A stretch of DNA of 40,853 bases, taken from assembly GCA_025458385.1 (NCBI GenBank), contig JALOSO010000001.1, forward strand, positions 1 to 40,853, given 5' to 3'. The DNA comes from Paracoccaceae bacterium. Lineage in GTDB: Bacteria > Pseudomonadota > Alphaproteobacteria > Rhodobacterales > Rhodobacteraceae. Below are positions 13,901 to 21,717 of the stretch, one piece after another (position 1 is the first letter of the stretch; every line of letters starts with the position of its first letter). The position numbers were made by a program, and so were the translations under genes. The notes below the pieces were generated by a model. The model ran no database searches, was not told where the DNA came from, and worked only from the letters and a program-made list of their open reading frames with translations.

Positions 13901-14123
13901 CCCCGGCGATGACCAGCGCGGTCACGAGAGGCAACAGCGGCTGCGGCGCTGCAAAGGTAAGGACCAGTGGCAGAAAATAACCAAGCCAGACGGCTGTCCC
14001 AAGGGGATAGATCAGGTCCAGAAAGAAGACGGCGGCAAGCGATAGGGCCACAATGCCGACGATCTGATACTTCCACTGCGTAATCACGAAACGCGTCCCC
14101 TTTTGCGCCGGCTGTCCCGCCAC
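10983..14123 (-). CDS. Membrane hybrid sensor histidine kinase (GAF - coiled coil - HisKA - HATPase - three receivers)
   Basis: N-terminal hydrophobic helices, long coiled coil, FVANMSHELRTPLNALL, HATPase N/G boxes (DTGIGI, GGTGLGLSI), and three RECs each retaining the phospho-Asp (VLDVGLPD, VLDMTLPD, LMDVMMPE). The start could be GTG 14123 or GTG 14087. Confidence 0.93.
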   Translation of the reverse strand: MAGQPAQKGTRFVITQWKYQIVGIVALSLAAVFFLDLIYPLGTAVWLGYFLPLVLTFAAPQPLLPLVTALVIAGALTAGFYLDAASVDTDVNPAVAAANRIMAAFIILLLGAAGRLFIVSRARLKEAEWVQQGQVLLGKSVQGDLTLEKLGSQVLGDLADWVGARAAVIYVRQGRDFERFAQWGGDVETLPQTVRDGQGHISRAVEVDKIITLSASADQTLGWQTAMIKGRAAHSVIIPTFDGIGCNGVLELGMDHAPTPANLMLFERVKEKVGIAIRSAQYRNQLQQLLEESRRQAEELRSYTEELAATNEELEEQTRALRESQQLLEHQQSELEEQNAQLESQAQMLEDQRNALVQSRRSLEDQARTLERESRYKSEFVANMSHELRTPLNALLIMARLLAENRGRTLTDEQVRWAQTIESSGQDLLTLINDILDLSKIEAGKLDLIRAEVDPQVVARKLLRGFEVQARSKGLELQAEVAPGLGTLHTDTNRLEQVLRNFLSNALKFTERGRVTLRIAPSAHGIDFSVQDTGIGIAETEQDAVFDAFRQADGTISRRYGGTGLGLSISRELADLLGGKIRLQSTPGQGSTFTLSLPRDLPEQPSTPTPALPARAQPARMVVQAAQDGAAPAAPAPLDGLTDDRDILTSEDRIMLVVEDDIAFAGVLLDLAHELGFKCLCVGRADEAVRAARTYLPHAIVLDVGLPDHSGLSVLDQLKRDARTRHIPVHMVSAEDYTHEALSQGAISYMLKPVQREELAQAIQRLEQRLEQRVRRVLIVEDDPAQLEGLKALLGNSEVETVGASTAAEALAAFASQSFDCIVLDMTLPDATGFDVLERLDADDDPSFPPVIIYTARSLTEAEEQRLRRHSKSIIIKGAKSPERLIDEVTLFLHQVVSDLPEKQREMLAASLNRDAMLEGRRILVVEDDIRNVYALTGVFEPHGATVQIARNGREALEVLGRIADGAQPKIDLVLMDVMMPEMDGLTATREIRKIDRWKTLPIIMLTAKAMAEDQNQCLAAGANDYLSKPLDVDKLLSLTRVWMPR

Positions 14124-14153
14124 TCAGCAAAATTTTACTTGCCAACATTCAGG

Positions 14154-14178
14154 AACGCATTCGCGGGCAGCGGGTTCC
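14154..14178 (-). promoter_or_regulatory. Candidate sigma-EcfG-type promoter: GGAAC-N16-CGTT
   Basis: On the minus strand GGAAC (14178-14174), 16 nt, CGTT (14157-14154), about 30 nt upstream of the hybrid-kinase start; matches the published alphaproteobacterial GGAAC-N16/17-CGTT consensus. Confidence 0.55.
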
Positions 14179-14296
14179 CGCTGTCGGAAACTTTTTTCGC
14201 GCGCTGGCGCCGACACAGCCAAAGGCGCCTGACCCGCGTGCATCAGGGCTTTGACAAGGTTGACGCGGTTGTCGGCACAAGGCCGCAAGGCGGGTG

Positions 14297-15058
14297 TCAG
14301 CGCAGTTCCAGCAGGCCCCCGTCCACCGGAATGATCTGTCCTGTCATCCACGCCGACCGCTCTGTCGCCAAGAACAGGATCACCTCTGCAATCTCTTGCG
14401 GCGTGCCCCAGCGCGCTATGGGATAGCGGCCGATCACCTGTGCCAAAAGTGCCTGAAACTCTGCCTCATCGGCGGCCCGTGCGCGAAACTGCGACTCGGA
14501 CAAGGGCGTGCGCACCGCACCGGGGGCAACCGCATTGACACGCACGCCACGCGCCGCGAAATCGGCCGCGAGTTGCCGGGTCAGTGCAACGACGGCGCCC
14601 TTGGCGGCGGAATAGGCCGCCACGCCCTTCATCCCCGAAAGACCCACCGTCGAAGCCGTGAAAACAAGCGTTCCCCCCTGCGCGAGCAGATGCGGCATCA
14701 CCGCGCGCGCCGTCAAGAAAGCGCCGGTGGCGTTGACCTGCATCGCACGGTTCCAGCTGTCCAGCGAAAGCGACAGCACATCGCCCTCGACCATCGCGCC
14801 CGCGTTCGCGATGCAGGTGTCAACCTGCCCCGTCCAGCCGATCGCCGCATCGACCATAGCCGCGACCGAGCTTTCCTCCGCCACATCGGCACGCACAGGC
14901 CGTGCCTGATGGCCCAAGGCGATCAATTCCGCCGCCGTCTGGTGTGCCGCGGCTTCGTTCAGGTCGGCGCAGAGCACGGCAAAGCCGTCGGCGGCGCAGC
15001 GTTCGGCAGCGGCCCGCCCGATTCCTGACCCCGCACCCGTGACAATCGCGGTTTTCAT
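14297..15058 (-). CDS. SDR-family oxidoreductase
   Basis: TGAGSGIGRAAAERCAADG Rossmann motif, YSAAKGAV catalytic motif, C-terminal IIPVDGGLL. ATG at 15058 overlaps the stop of the upstream gene. Confidence 0.92.
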   Translation of the reverse strand: MKTAIVTGAGSGIGRAAAERCAADGFAVLCADLNEAAAHQTAAELIALGHQARPVRADVAEESSVAAMVDAAIGWTGQVDTCIANAGAMVEGDVLSLSLDSWNRAMQVNATGAFLTARAVMPHLLAQGGTLVFTASTVGLSGMKGVAAYSAAKGAVVALTRQLAADFAARGVRVNAVAPGAVRTPLSESQFRARAADEAEFQALLAQVIGRYPIARWGTPQEIAEVILFLATERSAWMTGQIIPVDGGLLELR

Positions 15059-15747
15059 CAGGCCGGGTCCGGGGCAAAGATCTGCGGATACATGGCCCGC
15101 ATCGCGTCTTGATCCATCTCGATCTTGAAGGCGTGCCGATCCTTGAGCGTCAGCGCACGCTGTGCAGCAGGTCTGGCATCCAGTTCCGCCATCAGTCTTG
15201 AAATATTGGGAAACTCTTGCAAGGCCCCGTCGCCGAGCATGGCCGGGATGCGCGGCGCCCACCCCCAGACAGCCATGTCGAGGATCGTGTAGCGATCGCC
15301 CATCATGTAACGACCCTGAGCCAGACGATCGTCGATGATGCGCCAATGCCTGCGCGCCTCATAGTCATAGCGCTTGCGCGCATAGGCGTTGTCGCCGGGC
15401 GCAAAATTGCGGAAGTGAACGGCCTGCCCCGAAAACGGCCCGACGCCCGAGGCGATGAACATCAGCCAGGACAGCAGGGCGCCCCGGTTCTGCGGCGTCG
15501 CCTCGGGCAGGAACTGCCCGGTTTTTTCCGCCAGATACAGCAAGATGGCATTGCTGTCGAAAACGACCACATCGCCATCCACCAGGGCCGGCACCTTGGC
15601 ATTCGGATTGATGGCAAGATAGGACGGCTCGTGCTGCTGGCCCCGCTTCGTATCGACGGCCACACCTTCATAGGGCAGACCGGATTCTTCCAGAAACAAG
15701 GCGACTTTCAACGGGTTGGGCGCCGCGTTGTAATAGAACTTGATCAT
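15058..15747 (-). CDS. Glutathione S-transferase-like protein
   Basis: Thioredoxin-like N-domain MIKFYYNAAPNPLKVALFLEESGLPYEGV...NPNAKVPALVDGD..VFDSNAILLYLAEK. Confidence 0.9.
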   Translation of the reverse strand: MIKFYYNAAPNPLKVALFLEESGLPYEGVAVDTKRGQQHEPSYLAINPNAKVPALVDGDVVVFDSNAILLYLAEKTGQFLPEATPQNRGALLSWLMFIASGVGPFSGQAVHFRNFAPGDNAYARKRYDYEARRHWRIIDDRLAQGRYMMGDRYTILDMAVWGWAPRIPAMLGDGALQEFPNISRLMAELDARPAAQRALTLKDRHAFKIEMDQDAMRAMYPQIFAPDPA

Positions 15748-16661
15748 CAGGGCTGTCCTTGTGTTTGGGGCGTGACACGGGTCTTCCAGACCCAGTCCGC
15801 GATTTCTGCATGCGTTGCGAACCAGATCGGCCCGCGCGATCTTGCATGCGCAATCAACTGGTCCAGGATCCAGATCCGGGATCGATAGCCGATGACAAAG
15901 GGATGCATCACCAACTGGAACATCCCGCCCTCGTCAAAGGCCGCATCAAACTCGCGCCGGAAAATGTCGAACACCGCGTCTGGCGGGGTCCAGGGCCGGG
16001 TCGCCGGATCGCGGTTGAAAAGCAGGTAAACCGCGTCATCGCGCACCCATTCGACCGGCACCTCGACCACGCCCGTCGGCTTGCCATTCGTGACCAGTTC
16101 ATAACATTCGTCATCGGCCATCAGGCTGCTGTCATAGGCAAAGCCCAGTTCGGCCACGAGGTCGATGGTGTGCGGGCTCAGATCCCACTGGGCCGCACGA
16201 TGGCCCACGGGGCGCTGCCCGGTCAGCCGTTCCAATGTGTCGCGGGCGCGCAGCATCAACTCGCGCTCGGTGCTGCGATCCAGGCGCGAGGTGTTTTCGT
16301 GAATCCAGCCATGCACCCCGATTTCATGCCCTGCGTCGGTAATGGGGCGCATCGCATCAGGATCGATCAGGGCCGCAACGGCGGGTGTGAAAAAGGTGGC
16401 GCACACATCGTGACGGCGCAGCACCTCAAGCACGCGCGGCACCCCCGTGCGGCGCCCGAACTCCCCCCAGGCAAGCCGCCCGATGGCGGCACGCCCCTGC
16501 CCCAGTTCAAAGGTTTCATGATCGGCATCAAAAGACAGCGCCACCGCACAACGCGCATCATTGGGCCAGCGCGCAGGCTTGAGCGGTTGTCCCGCGCGCA
16601 CCCGGTGGATCAGGCGGCGCCATTCATCCTCGGGCATATCCCAGACGCGGTCAGGCAGCAT
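15747..16661 (-). CDS. Polysaccharide deacetylase (CE4) / PuuE-allantoinase-like amidohydrolase
   Basis: AVALSFDADHETFELG, ATFFTPAVAALIDP, GHEIGVHGWIHENTSRL: NodB-homology/PuuE-like motifs. Start MLPDRVWDMPEDEW chosen over the ORF start at 16709. Confidence 0.85.
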   Translation of the reverse strand: MLPDRVWDMPEDEWRRLIHRVRAGQPLKPARWPNDARCAVALSFDADHETFELGQGRAAIGRLAWGEFGRRTGVPRVLEVLRRHDVCATFFTPAVAALIDPDAMRPITDAGHEIGVHGWIHENTSRLDRSTERELMLRARDTLERLTGQRPVGHRAAQWDLSPHTIDLVAELGFAYDSSLMADDECYELVTNGKPTGVVEVPVEWVRDDAVYLLFNRDPATRPWTPPDAVFDIFRREFDAAFDEGGMFQLVMHPFVIGYRSRIWILDQLIAHARSRGPIWFATHAEIADWVWKTRVTPQTQGQP

Positions 16662-16845
16662 CACGCGCCCCCGATGATGGCGTATCGCACGGTGGCAAAG
16701 GTGGCGCAAAGATGGACATGTTCACCAGACGGGGCTTTCTGTTCAATATGAAAACATTTGTTTGCATATCGCCCAAAAACACTACAAAGCCGCGACCCGC
16801 ACTGTCCACACTTTTCGCACAAAAGTTCGAATTTTTCGGCGCACC

Positions 16846-17502
16846 CTATGGCTGCAACTCGGCGACCAGCTGGTCCGTCGTAACCTGCCTGCAATAGCCC
16901 TTTATCGCGGCGATGGATGCCGCCTGACGCGCCGCCCCGAAGGTCAGGCAGGCATCTGTCACCTGTGTCACCAGATAGCCCAGATCACAGGCATCGCGAA
17001 TGGCGCTTTCAACACATTGATCGGTCAGGACACCACAGATGATGATCTGCTGCACTCCCAGGTTCCGCAGCACGTAATCGATATGGGTGGAGACAAAGAC
17101 GCTGGAGGAGGATTTCGGGAACACCATCTCATCCCCCTGTGGCGCGATCTCGTCCAGCACCTTTCCGTCCCACGACCCCTTTGGCACATTGAAGCCGCTG
17201 ATCTTGTAATCAAGGCTTCGGTCGCGCCCATCCAGCGTCAGGCTCTCGATGGTCGTGAACATCACCTCGACCCCCGCCTTGCGCGCCGCCGCCTGCACGC
17301 GTTGCATCCGTGGCAGGGTCTGGCTGCGCAGCTCTGCCAGAAACGGATCCCGGCGCTCGGCGCATTCTGCGGGCGTCATGCTTGCCCACTCGGCCCCGTC
17401 CGGATGGCAGGAGAAGTTCTGCACATCGATGAACAGCAAGGCCGCGCGATTCGGCACGATCGGAATTTCACGAGATGTGGTTGACAAGAATGGCGACTGC
17501 AT
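16846..17502 (-). CDS. Isochorismatase-superfamily cysteine hydrolase
   Basis: AALLFIDVQNFSC (catalytic Asp), KSSSSVFVSTHIDYVLRNLGVQQIIICGVLTDQCVESAIRDACDLGYLV (catalytic Cys region). Start at MQSPFLSTTSREIPIV. Confidence 0.88.
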   Translation of the reverse strand: MQSPFLSTTSREIPIVPNRAALLFIDVQNFSCHPDGAEWASMTPAECAERRDPFLAELRSQTLPRMQRVQAAARKAGVEVMFTTIESLTLDGRDRSLDYKISGFNVPKGSWDGKVLDEIAPQGDEMVFPKSSSSVFVSTHIDYVLRNLGVQQIIICGVLTDQCVESAIRDACDLGYLVTQVTDACLTFGAARQAASIAAIKGYCRQVTTDQLVAELQP

Positions 17503-17766
17503 GGCGACCTTTTCCGGGATATGGCGCTGCCGAAGCAGCAAAATAACGCACATATGTTCAGCATGTTCTGCCGCGAAAGCAAGCTGTTGAGCGGGCAGAC
17601 CTGCGCGCACAGCCGCGACCCATGCGGCAAGATAACGATATATATAATTATATCAGACTCTTATTTGATGATCCGCACGGCGGGGCGCAGTCCAGCCGAC
17701 CGTTGCGCGAAAGATTAGCGGCGACCTGCAAGAATATCGTTGAAAAATCGATTTTTGCGCATAACA

Positions 17767-17781
17767 GTTCGCATAGCGAAC
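17767..17781. promoter_or_regulatory. Perfect inverted repeat GTTCGC-ata-GCGAAC, candidate operator
   Basis: 6-bp arms and 3-bp centre, immediately upstream of the Shine-Dalgarno AAGGAGG and the ATG at 17794 of the Pot-like operon. Confidence 0.65.
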
Positions 17782-17793
17782 AAGGAGGTTCAC

Positions 17794-18987
17794 ATGAACA
17801 GCGACCGTATCTTGCACCGGATGGCGTCCCGCAACCCCCTGCGTCAGCCCATGCAGCATTCTCTGAGCCGCAGGACATTTATGCAGGCGCTTGCCGCAGG
17901 CACCGCAGCGGCCAGCCTGCCCCTCGCGGCACAGGCACAAACGCGCCCGCTGTCGCTGTTGACGTGGGATGCCTATGCCGACCCGCGCCTGCTTGCCTTG
18001 TGGAAGGAACAGACGGGCGGCGACATCCGTTATGAAATTCACATCTCGGACCCAAGTTCGGTCAACCGACTGCGCGCCGGTGAAACCTCGGTCTGGGATT
18101 TCGTCAACCTCAACAACCCTTGGGCGCGGGGGGAATTGTGGCCCGCTGGATTGATCCGCGAATTGCCACGCGATCGGTTCGAGCCGCTTTATGCACAGAT
18201 GAAACCCAAATTCGTCGCCCCCTATCCTTGGGCCATGAGCGAGGACGGCAATCACCTGCTTGGCATTGTGCAGCGGTATGAAACCTTTGACTTCGTTGTG
18301 AATTCGGATGTGATCTCCCCCCAGCTTGCCAAGGACGAAGGCTGGGACCTGTTCAACAACCCGGATTTCACCGGCCGCTACGGCATTCTTGCCTATGAGG
18401 ACTGGAACGTGATGGACATCTGCATGGGCGCAGGGGTTCACCCGTTCAAAGTAAAGACCGATGAAGAAGTCGCGAAATTCGAAGAAACGGCCAAGCGCTG
18501 GATTCAGAACGCGAAACTGATCACCACGGATTTCGTGCAGCTGAACCTTGCCATCCTGAATGGCGAGATCGATCTGTATTTCACCGGCGGCACCTATACC
18601 ACGGCGGCAGCGCGGCTGGAGGGGGTCAGCAATCTCTATGCCATAACCCCCAATTCGGGGCCGGCCGATGGCAAGGGTGGCATCAACTGGATCGAAATCA
18701 ACTCTGCGGTGGCCAACCCCGACCCGCTGGATGCGGCTTTCGACTTCCTCGAATTCATCACAACCCCCGACGCGGCCGAGATCGTGGCGCGCGGCAACGG
18801 CAACTTCCAACCCGTCGCCCAGATGGCAAACCCCGAACTGATGGCACGCTTCTCGACCGAGGAGCTGGCCGCCATCCAGTGGGATGAATTCGATGAACGG
18901 GTCAGCAACGCGGTCGAGTTCGACATCGTCCCCGATTACGACCGGCTGTATGACATCTACTCCGCAGCGATGCGCGCAAGGGGCTAA
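17794..18987 (+). CDS. Spermidine/putrescine-type ABC transporter substrate-binding protein (PotD-like)
   Basis: Tat-like signal SRRTFMQALAAGTAAASLPLAAQA, then PotD-like LLTWDAYADPRLLALWKEQTGG; SD AAGGAGG precedes the ATG at 17794. Confidence 0.85.
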   Translation: MNSDRILHRMASRNPLRQPMQHSLSRRTFMQALAAGTAAASLPLAAQAQTRPLSLLTWDAYADPRLLALWKEQTGGDIRYEIHISDPSSVNRLRAGETSVWDFVNLNNPWARGELWPAGLIRELPRDRFEPLYAQMKPKFVAPYPWAMSEDGNHLLGIVQRYETFDFVVNSDVISPQLAKDEGWDLFNNPDFTGRYGILAYEDWNVMDICMGAGVHPFKVKTDEEVAKFEETAKRWIQNAKLITTDFVQLNLAILNGEIDLYFTGGTYTTAAARLEGVSNLYAITPNSGPADGKGGINWIEINSAVANPDPLDAAFDFLEFITTPDAAEIVARGNGNFQPVAQMANPELMARFSTEELAAIQWDEFDERVSNAVEFDIVPDYDRLYDIYSAAMRARG

Positions 18988-18990
18988 GGC

Positions 18991-20028
18991 ATGACCAAAT
19001 CCCCGGCGGCCCTGTCGCTGACGGGTCTGACCAAGCGGTTCGGCGCCATGACGGCGGTCGATGACATATCCATCGACATCCGCGAGGGTGAGTTCTTCAC
19101 CATCGTCGGCCCTTCGGGCAGCGGCAAATCCACTCTGGTCCGGCTTCTGGCCGGGCTGGAGGCGCCAACCTCTGGCCGCCTGCATTTGCGCGGTCTTGAT
19201 ATCACTGCGATGCCAGCCAACCGTCGGCCAACGGCCATGGTGTTCCAGTCCCTCGCCTTGTTCGATCATCGCTCGGTCGGGCAGAACATCGAATTTGCGA
19301 TGAAGATGAAAGGGGTCGCGCCAGAGGCGCGGCGGCTTCGGGCTCTGGAATTGCTGCGCCTGGTTCGCCTGCCCGAAAGCTATTATGCGCGACCCGTGAC
19401 GCAATGTTCAGGCGGCGAGCGTCAGCGCGTGGCCCTTGCCCGCGCCTTGGGGTCCGACCCCGAGATCCTGTTTTTTGACGAACCGCTTTCGGCGATCGAC
19501 TACCGCTTGCGCAAGACGCTGGAGGTGGAGCTCAAGGAACTGCATCAGCGCACCGGCAAGACCTTCATCTACATCACCCACAGTCTGGAAGAAGCCATGG
19601 TCCTGTCGGACCGCATCGCCATCATGCGGGCGGGCCGCTTTGAGCAGATCGGCACCCCGGATGAGATTTATCGACACCCCACCAGCCGCTTCGTCGCAAG
19701 TTTCATGGGCGAGGTGAACATCCTCGCCGTGTCGCAAACCCCCGCGGGCCCCGTGTTCGCCGATCTGGAGTGCGCGGCACCCGAAGCTGCCGGCGCCTTT
19801 GCCGTGCTGCGCCCGGAATCCCTGCGCCCGGATGCTTCGGCACCCGTGACATTCGCCGCAACCGTCACCCAGAAGCTGATGCTTGGGTCGCGGACCCAGT
19901 TTCACCTGCGCGCGGGGCAGGCCGCCCTGATCGCCGAGATTGCGGCAGGGTCCGGTGCTTCGCTAAGCCTTGGTGAAACGGCACGCTTCGGCTTTGACCC
20001 GGCCGATATTGCCTGGGTGCAGGCATGA
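18991..20028 (+). CDS. ABC transporter ATP-binding protein (PotA-like)
   Basis: GPSGSGKSTLVRLLAG, QCSGGERQRVALARAL, EILFFDEPLSAID, C-terminal TOBE-like region. Confidence 0.93.
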   Translation: MTKSPAALSLTGLTKRFGAMTAVDDISIDIREGEFFTIVGPSGSGKSTLVRLLAGLEAPTSGRLHLRGLDITAMPANRRPTAMVFQSLALFDHRSVGQNIEFAMKMKGVAPEARRLRALELLRLVRLPESYYARPVTQCSGGERQRVALARALGSDPEILFFDEPLSAIDYRLRKTLEVELKELHQRTGKTFIYITHSLEEAMVLSDRIAIMRAGRFEQIGTPDEIYRHPTSRFVASFMGEVNILAVSQTPAGPVFADLECAAPEAAGAFAVLRPESLRPDASAPVTFAATVTQKLMLGSRTQFHLRAGQAALIAEIAAGSGASLSLGETARFGFDPADIAWVQA

Positions 20029-20870
20029 TGCGGCGCAATCCCGGCTTCTGGTTTGCGCTGCCCCTGATCGCTGCGATGCTTTTGTTCTTTGCGGCGCCCT
20101 TGGTGATTGTGGTCTGGTTCAGCCTGATGCCGCCGCGCAGCTTTGATCTGACAACCGATTTCGGGCTTCAGAATTACCAAAGCGCCTTTGCAGACGGATA
20201 CGGCCCGCCGCTGATGTGGTCGCTGATCGGCGCCACCCTGACGACCGCCATCACCGCAGCCCTGGCCTGGCCCACGGCAAAAATCCTCCACCGACATGCG
20301 GGCCGGTGGGCAAGCATCGTCACCGCGCTGATCGCCTTGCCGATCTTCATTTCAGAAAGCGTGCGGCTGTTCGGCTTGTCGGTGTTCTTGATGCCCGGCG
20401 GTGGCATTCTGGCCGGAACGCTGAAGGCGCTGTTTGACGTGCAGATCGGCACGATCCTGAACACGCGCTTCGCTGCGCTGCTTGGCATGGTCTATATCCA
20501 CTTCCCCTTCATGCTGTTTCCAATGCTGCTTGGCGTGGGCATGATCCCCGCGGACCGGATCGAGGCGGCGCAGGATCTTGGGGCGGGCCGCTGGGCCATT
20601 CTGCGCGAGGTCGAACTGCCGCTTGCCGCGCCCGGCCTGCTGGTTGGCGGTCTGCTGACATTCGTGCTGTGCCTTGGCGCGAATGCCGAGGCTGCCATTC
20701 TGGGCGGCCGGGCCGTGACCGTCATCACCGCAGCGATCGAGCAAAGGTTCAATTACGCACAGGATTGGCCCATGGGGGCGGCGCTGACCGTGCTGGTCAT
20801 CCTGGTCACGGCGGCACTGGTCTTTCCTGCTGTCCGGCGGATCGACCTGAACAGGATCATCCGGCGATGA
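20025..20870 (+). CDS. ABC transporter permease (PotB-like)
   Basis: Multi-spanning protein with EAAQDLGAGRWAILREVELPLAAPGL (EAA loop); ATGA overlap with the ATPase. Confidence 0.9.
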   Translation: MMRRNPGFWFALPLIAAMLLFFAAPLVIVVWFSLMPPRSFDLTTDFGLQNYQSAFADGYGPPLMWSLIGATLTTAITAALAWPTAKILHRHAGRWASIVTALIALPIFISESVRLFGLSVFLMPGGGILAGTLKALFDVQIGTILNTRFAALLGMVYIHFPFMLFPMLLGVGMIPADRIEAAQDLGAGRWAILREVELPLAAPGLLVGGLLTFVLCLGANAEAAILGGRAVTVITAAIEQRFNYAQDWPMGAALTVLVILVTAALVFPAVRRIDLNRIIRR

Positions 20871-21661
20871 TCGGCGGGCGCGCACGCAATTGGGTCAAGG
20901 TGATTTGGGTCTGCACGATCCTGACGGCCCTTTATCTGCCGATCCTGTCGGTTCTGCTCGCCTCGTTGGCGAACACCCGCTACATGCGCTTTCCGCACAA
21001 GGTATGGAGTCTGGATGCCTACCGCGGCGCGGCGGCCGATTACACAACAGTCACGCTGCATGTGATTTCGCTTCAGATCGCGGTCTGGGTGGTGCTGTTG
21101 TCGGTTGTTCTGGGCACGCTCGGCGCCATGGCCTATGCCCGCTATGACTGGCGCGGGCGCACCCTGTTCCAGAAGATGCTGGTGCTGCCCATCTTTTTTC
21201 CGCAGCCGGTTCTGGGCCTTGCACTTCTGCTTTCGATGTCGGCGCTTGGCATCGCGCCAAGCTGGAAAACGGCCGTGGTCGCCCATGCCGTGTGGATCGT
21301 TCCGATTGTCACCCTTGTCATCTCGATCCGCCTGTTCGGCTACGACGTGGCGCAAGAGGAGGCGGCCTTCGACCTCGGCGCAAGCCGTTGGCAGGTCGCG
21401 CGCGAAGTGACCTTCCCCGCCTTGTGGCCCGGCATCTTTTCCGGGGCCTTGTTCGCCTTTCTGCTGTCTTGGTCCAATCTGCCGTTGTCCATCTACACCA
21501 GCGGCGCGGATACGCCCCTGCCGTTGTGGCTGTTTTCGCGCACCGCAACCAATTACTCGCCCCTCGTTCCGGCAATCGCGGTCATCGGCACCTTTGTGTC
21601 GGGGCTTGTTGTTCTTGCCCTTCTCTTGCTGCGACGGGTGCTGTCTCGGGCAGCCAATTGA
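20867..21661 (+). CDS. ABC transporter permease (PotC-like)
   Basis: EEAAFDLGASRWQVAREVTFPALWPGIFSG EAA loop; ATG at 20867 (MIGGRARNW) overlaps the stop of the previous permease. Confidence 0.9.
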   Translation: MIGGRARNWVKVIWVCTILTALYLPILSVLLASLANTRYMRFPHKVWSLDAYRGAAADYTTVTLHVISLQIAVWVVLLSVVLGTLGAMAYARYDWRGRTLFQKMLVLPIFFPQPVLGLALLLSMSALGIAPSWKTAVVAHAVWIVPIVTLVISIRLFGYDVAQEEAAFDLGASRWQVAREVTFPALWPGIFSGALFAFLLSWSNLPLSIYTSGADTPLPLWLFSRTATNYSPLVPAIAVIGTFVSGLVVLALLLLRRVLSRAAN

Positions 21662-21668
21662 ATAAACC

Positions 21669-21689
21669 TTTGTGCGCTTTACGCACAAA
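21669..21689. promoter_or_regulatory. Perfect inverted repeat TTTGTGCG-cttta-CGCACAAA, candidate operator
   Basis: 8-bp arms, 5-bp centre, in the gap between the PotC-like gene and the SnoaL-like gene. Confidence 0.65.
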
Positions 21690-21717
21690 AGCGCGCCATG
21701 CGCAGGCCAGGAAATCG

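Noticed and set aside
17653-19404. 583-aa minus-strand ORF opposite the PotD/PotA-like genes
   Set aside because: Shadow ORF of high-GC coding sequence with no recognisable motifs; crosses two well-supported genes and an intergenic region.
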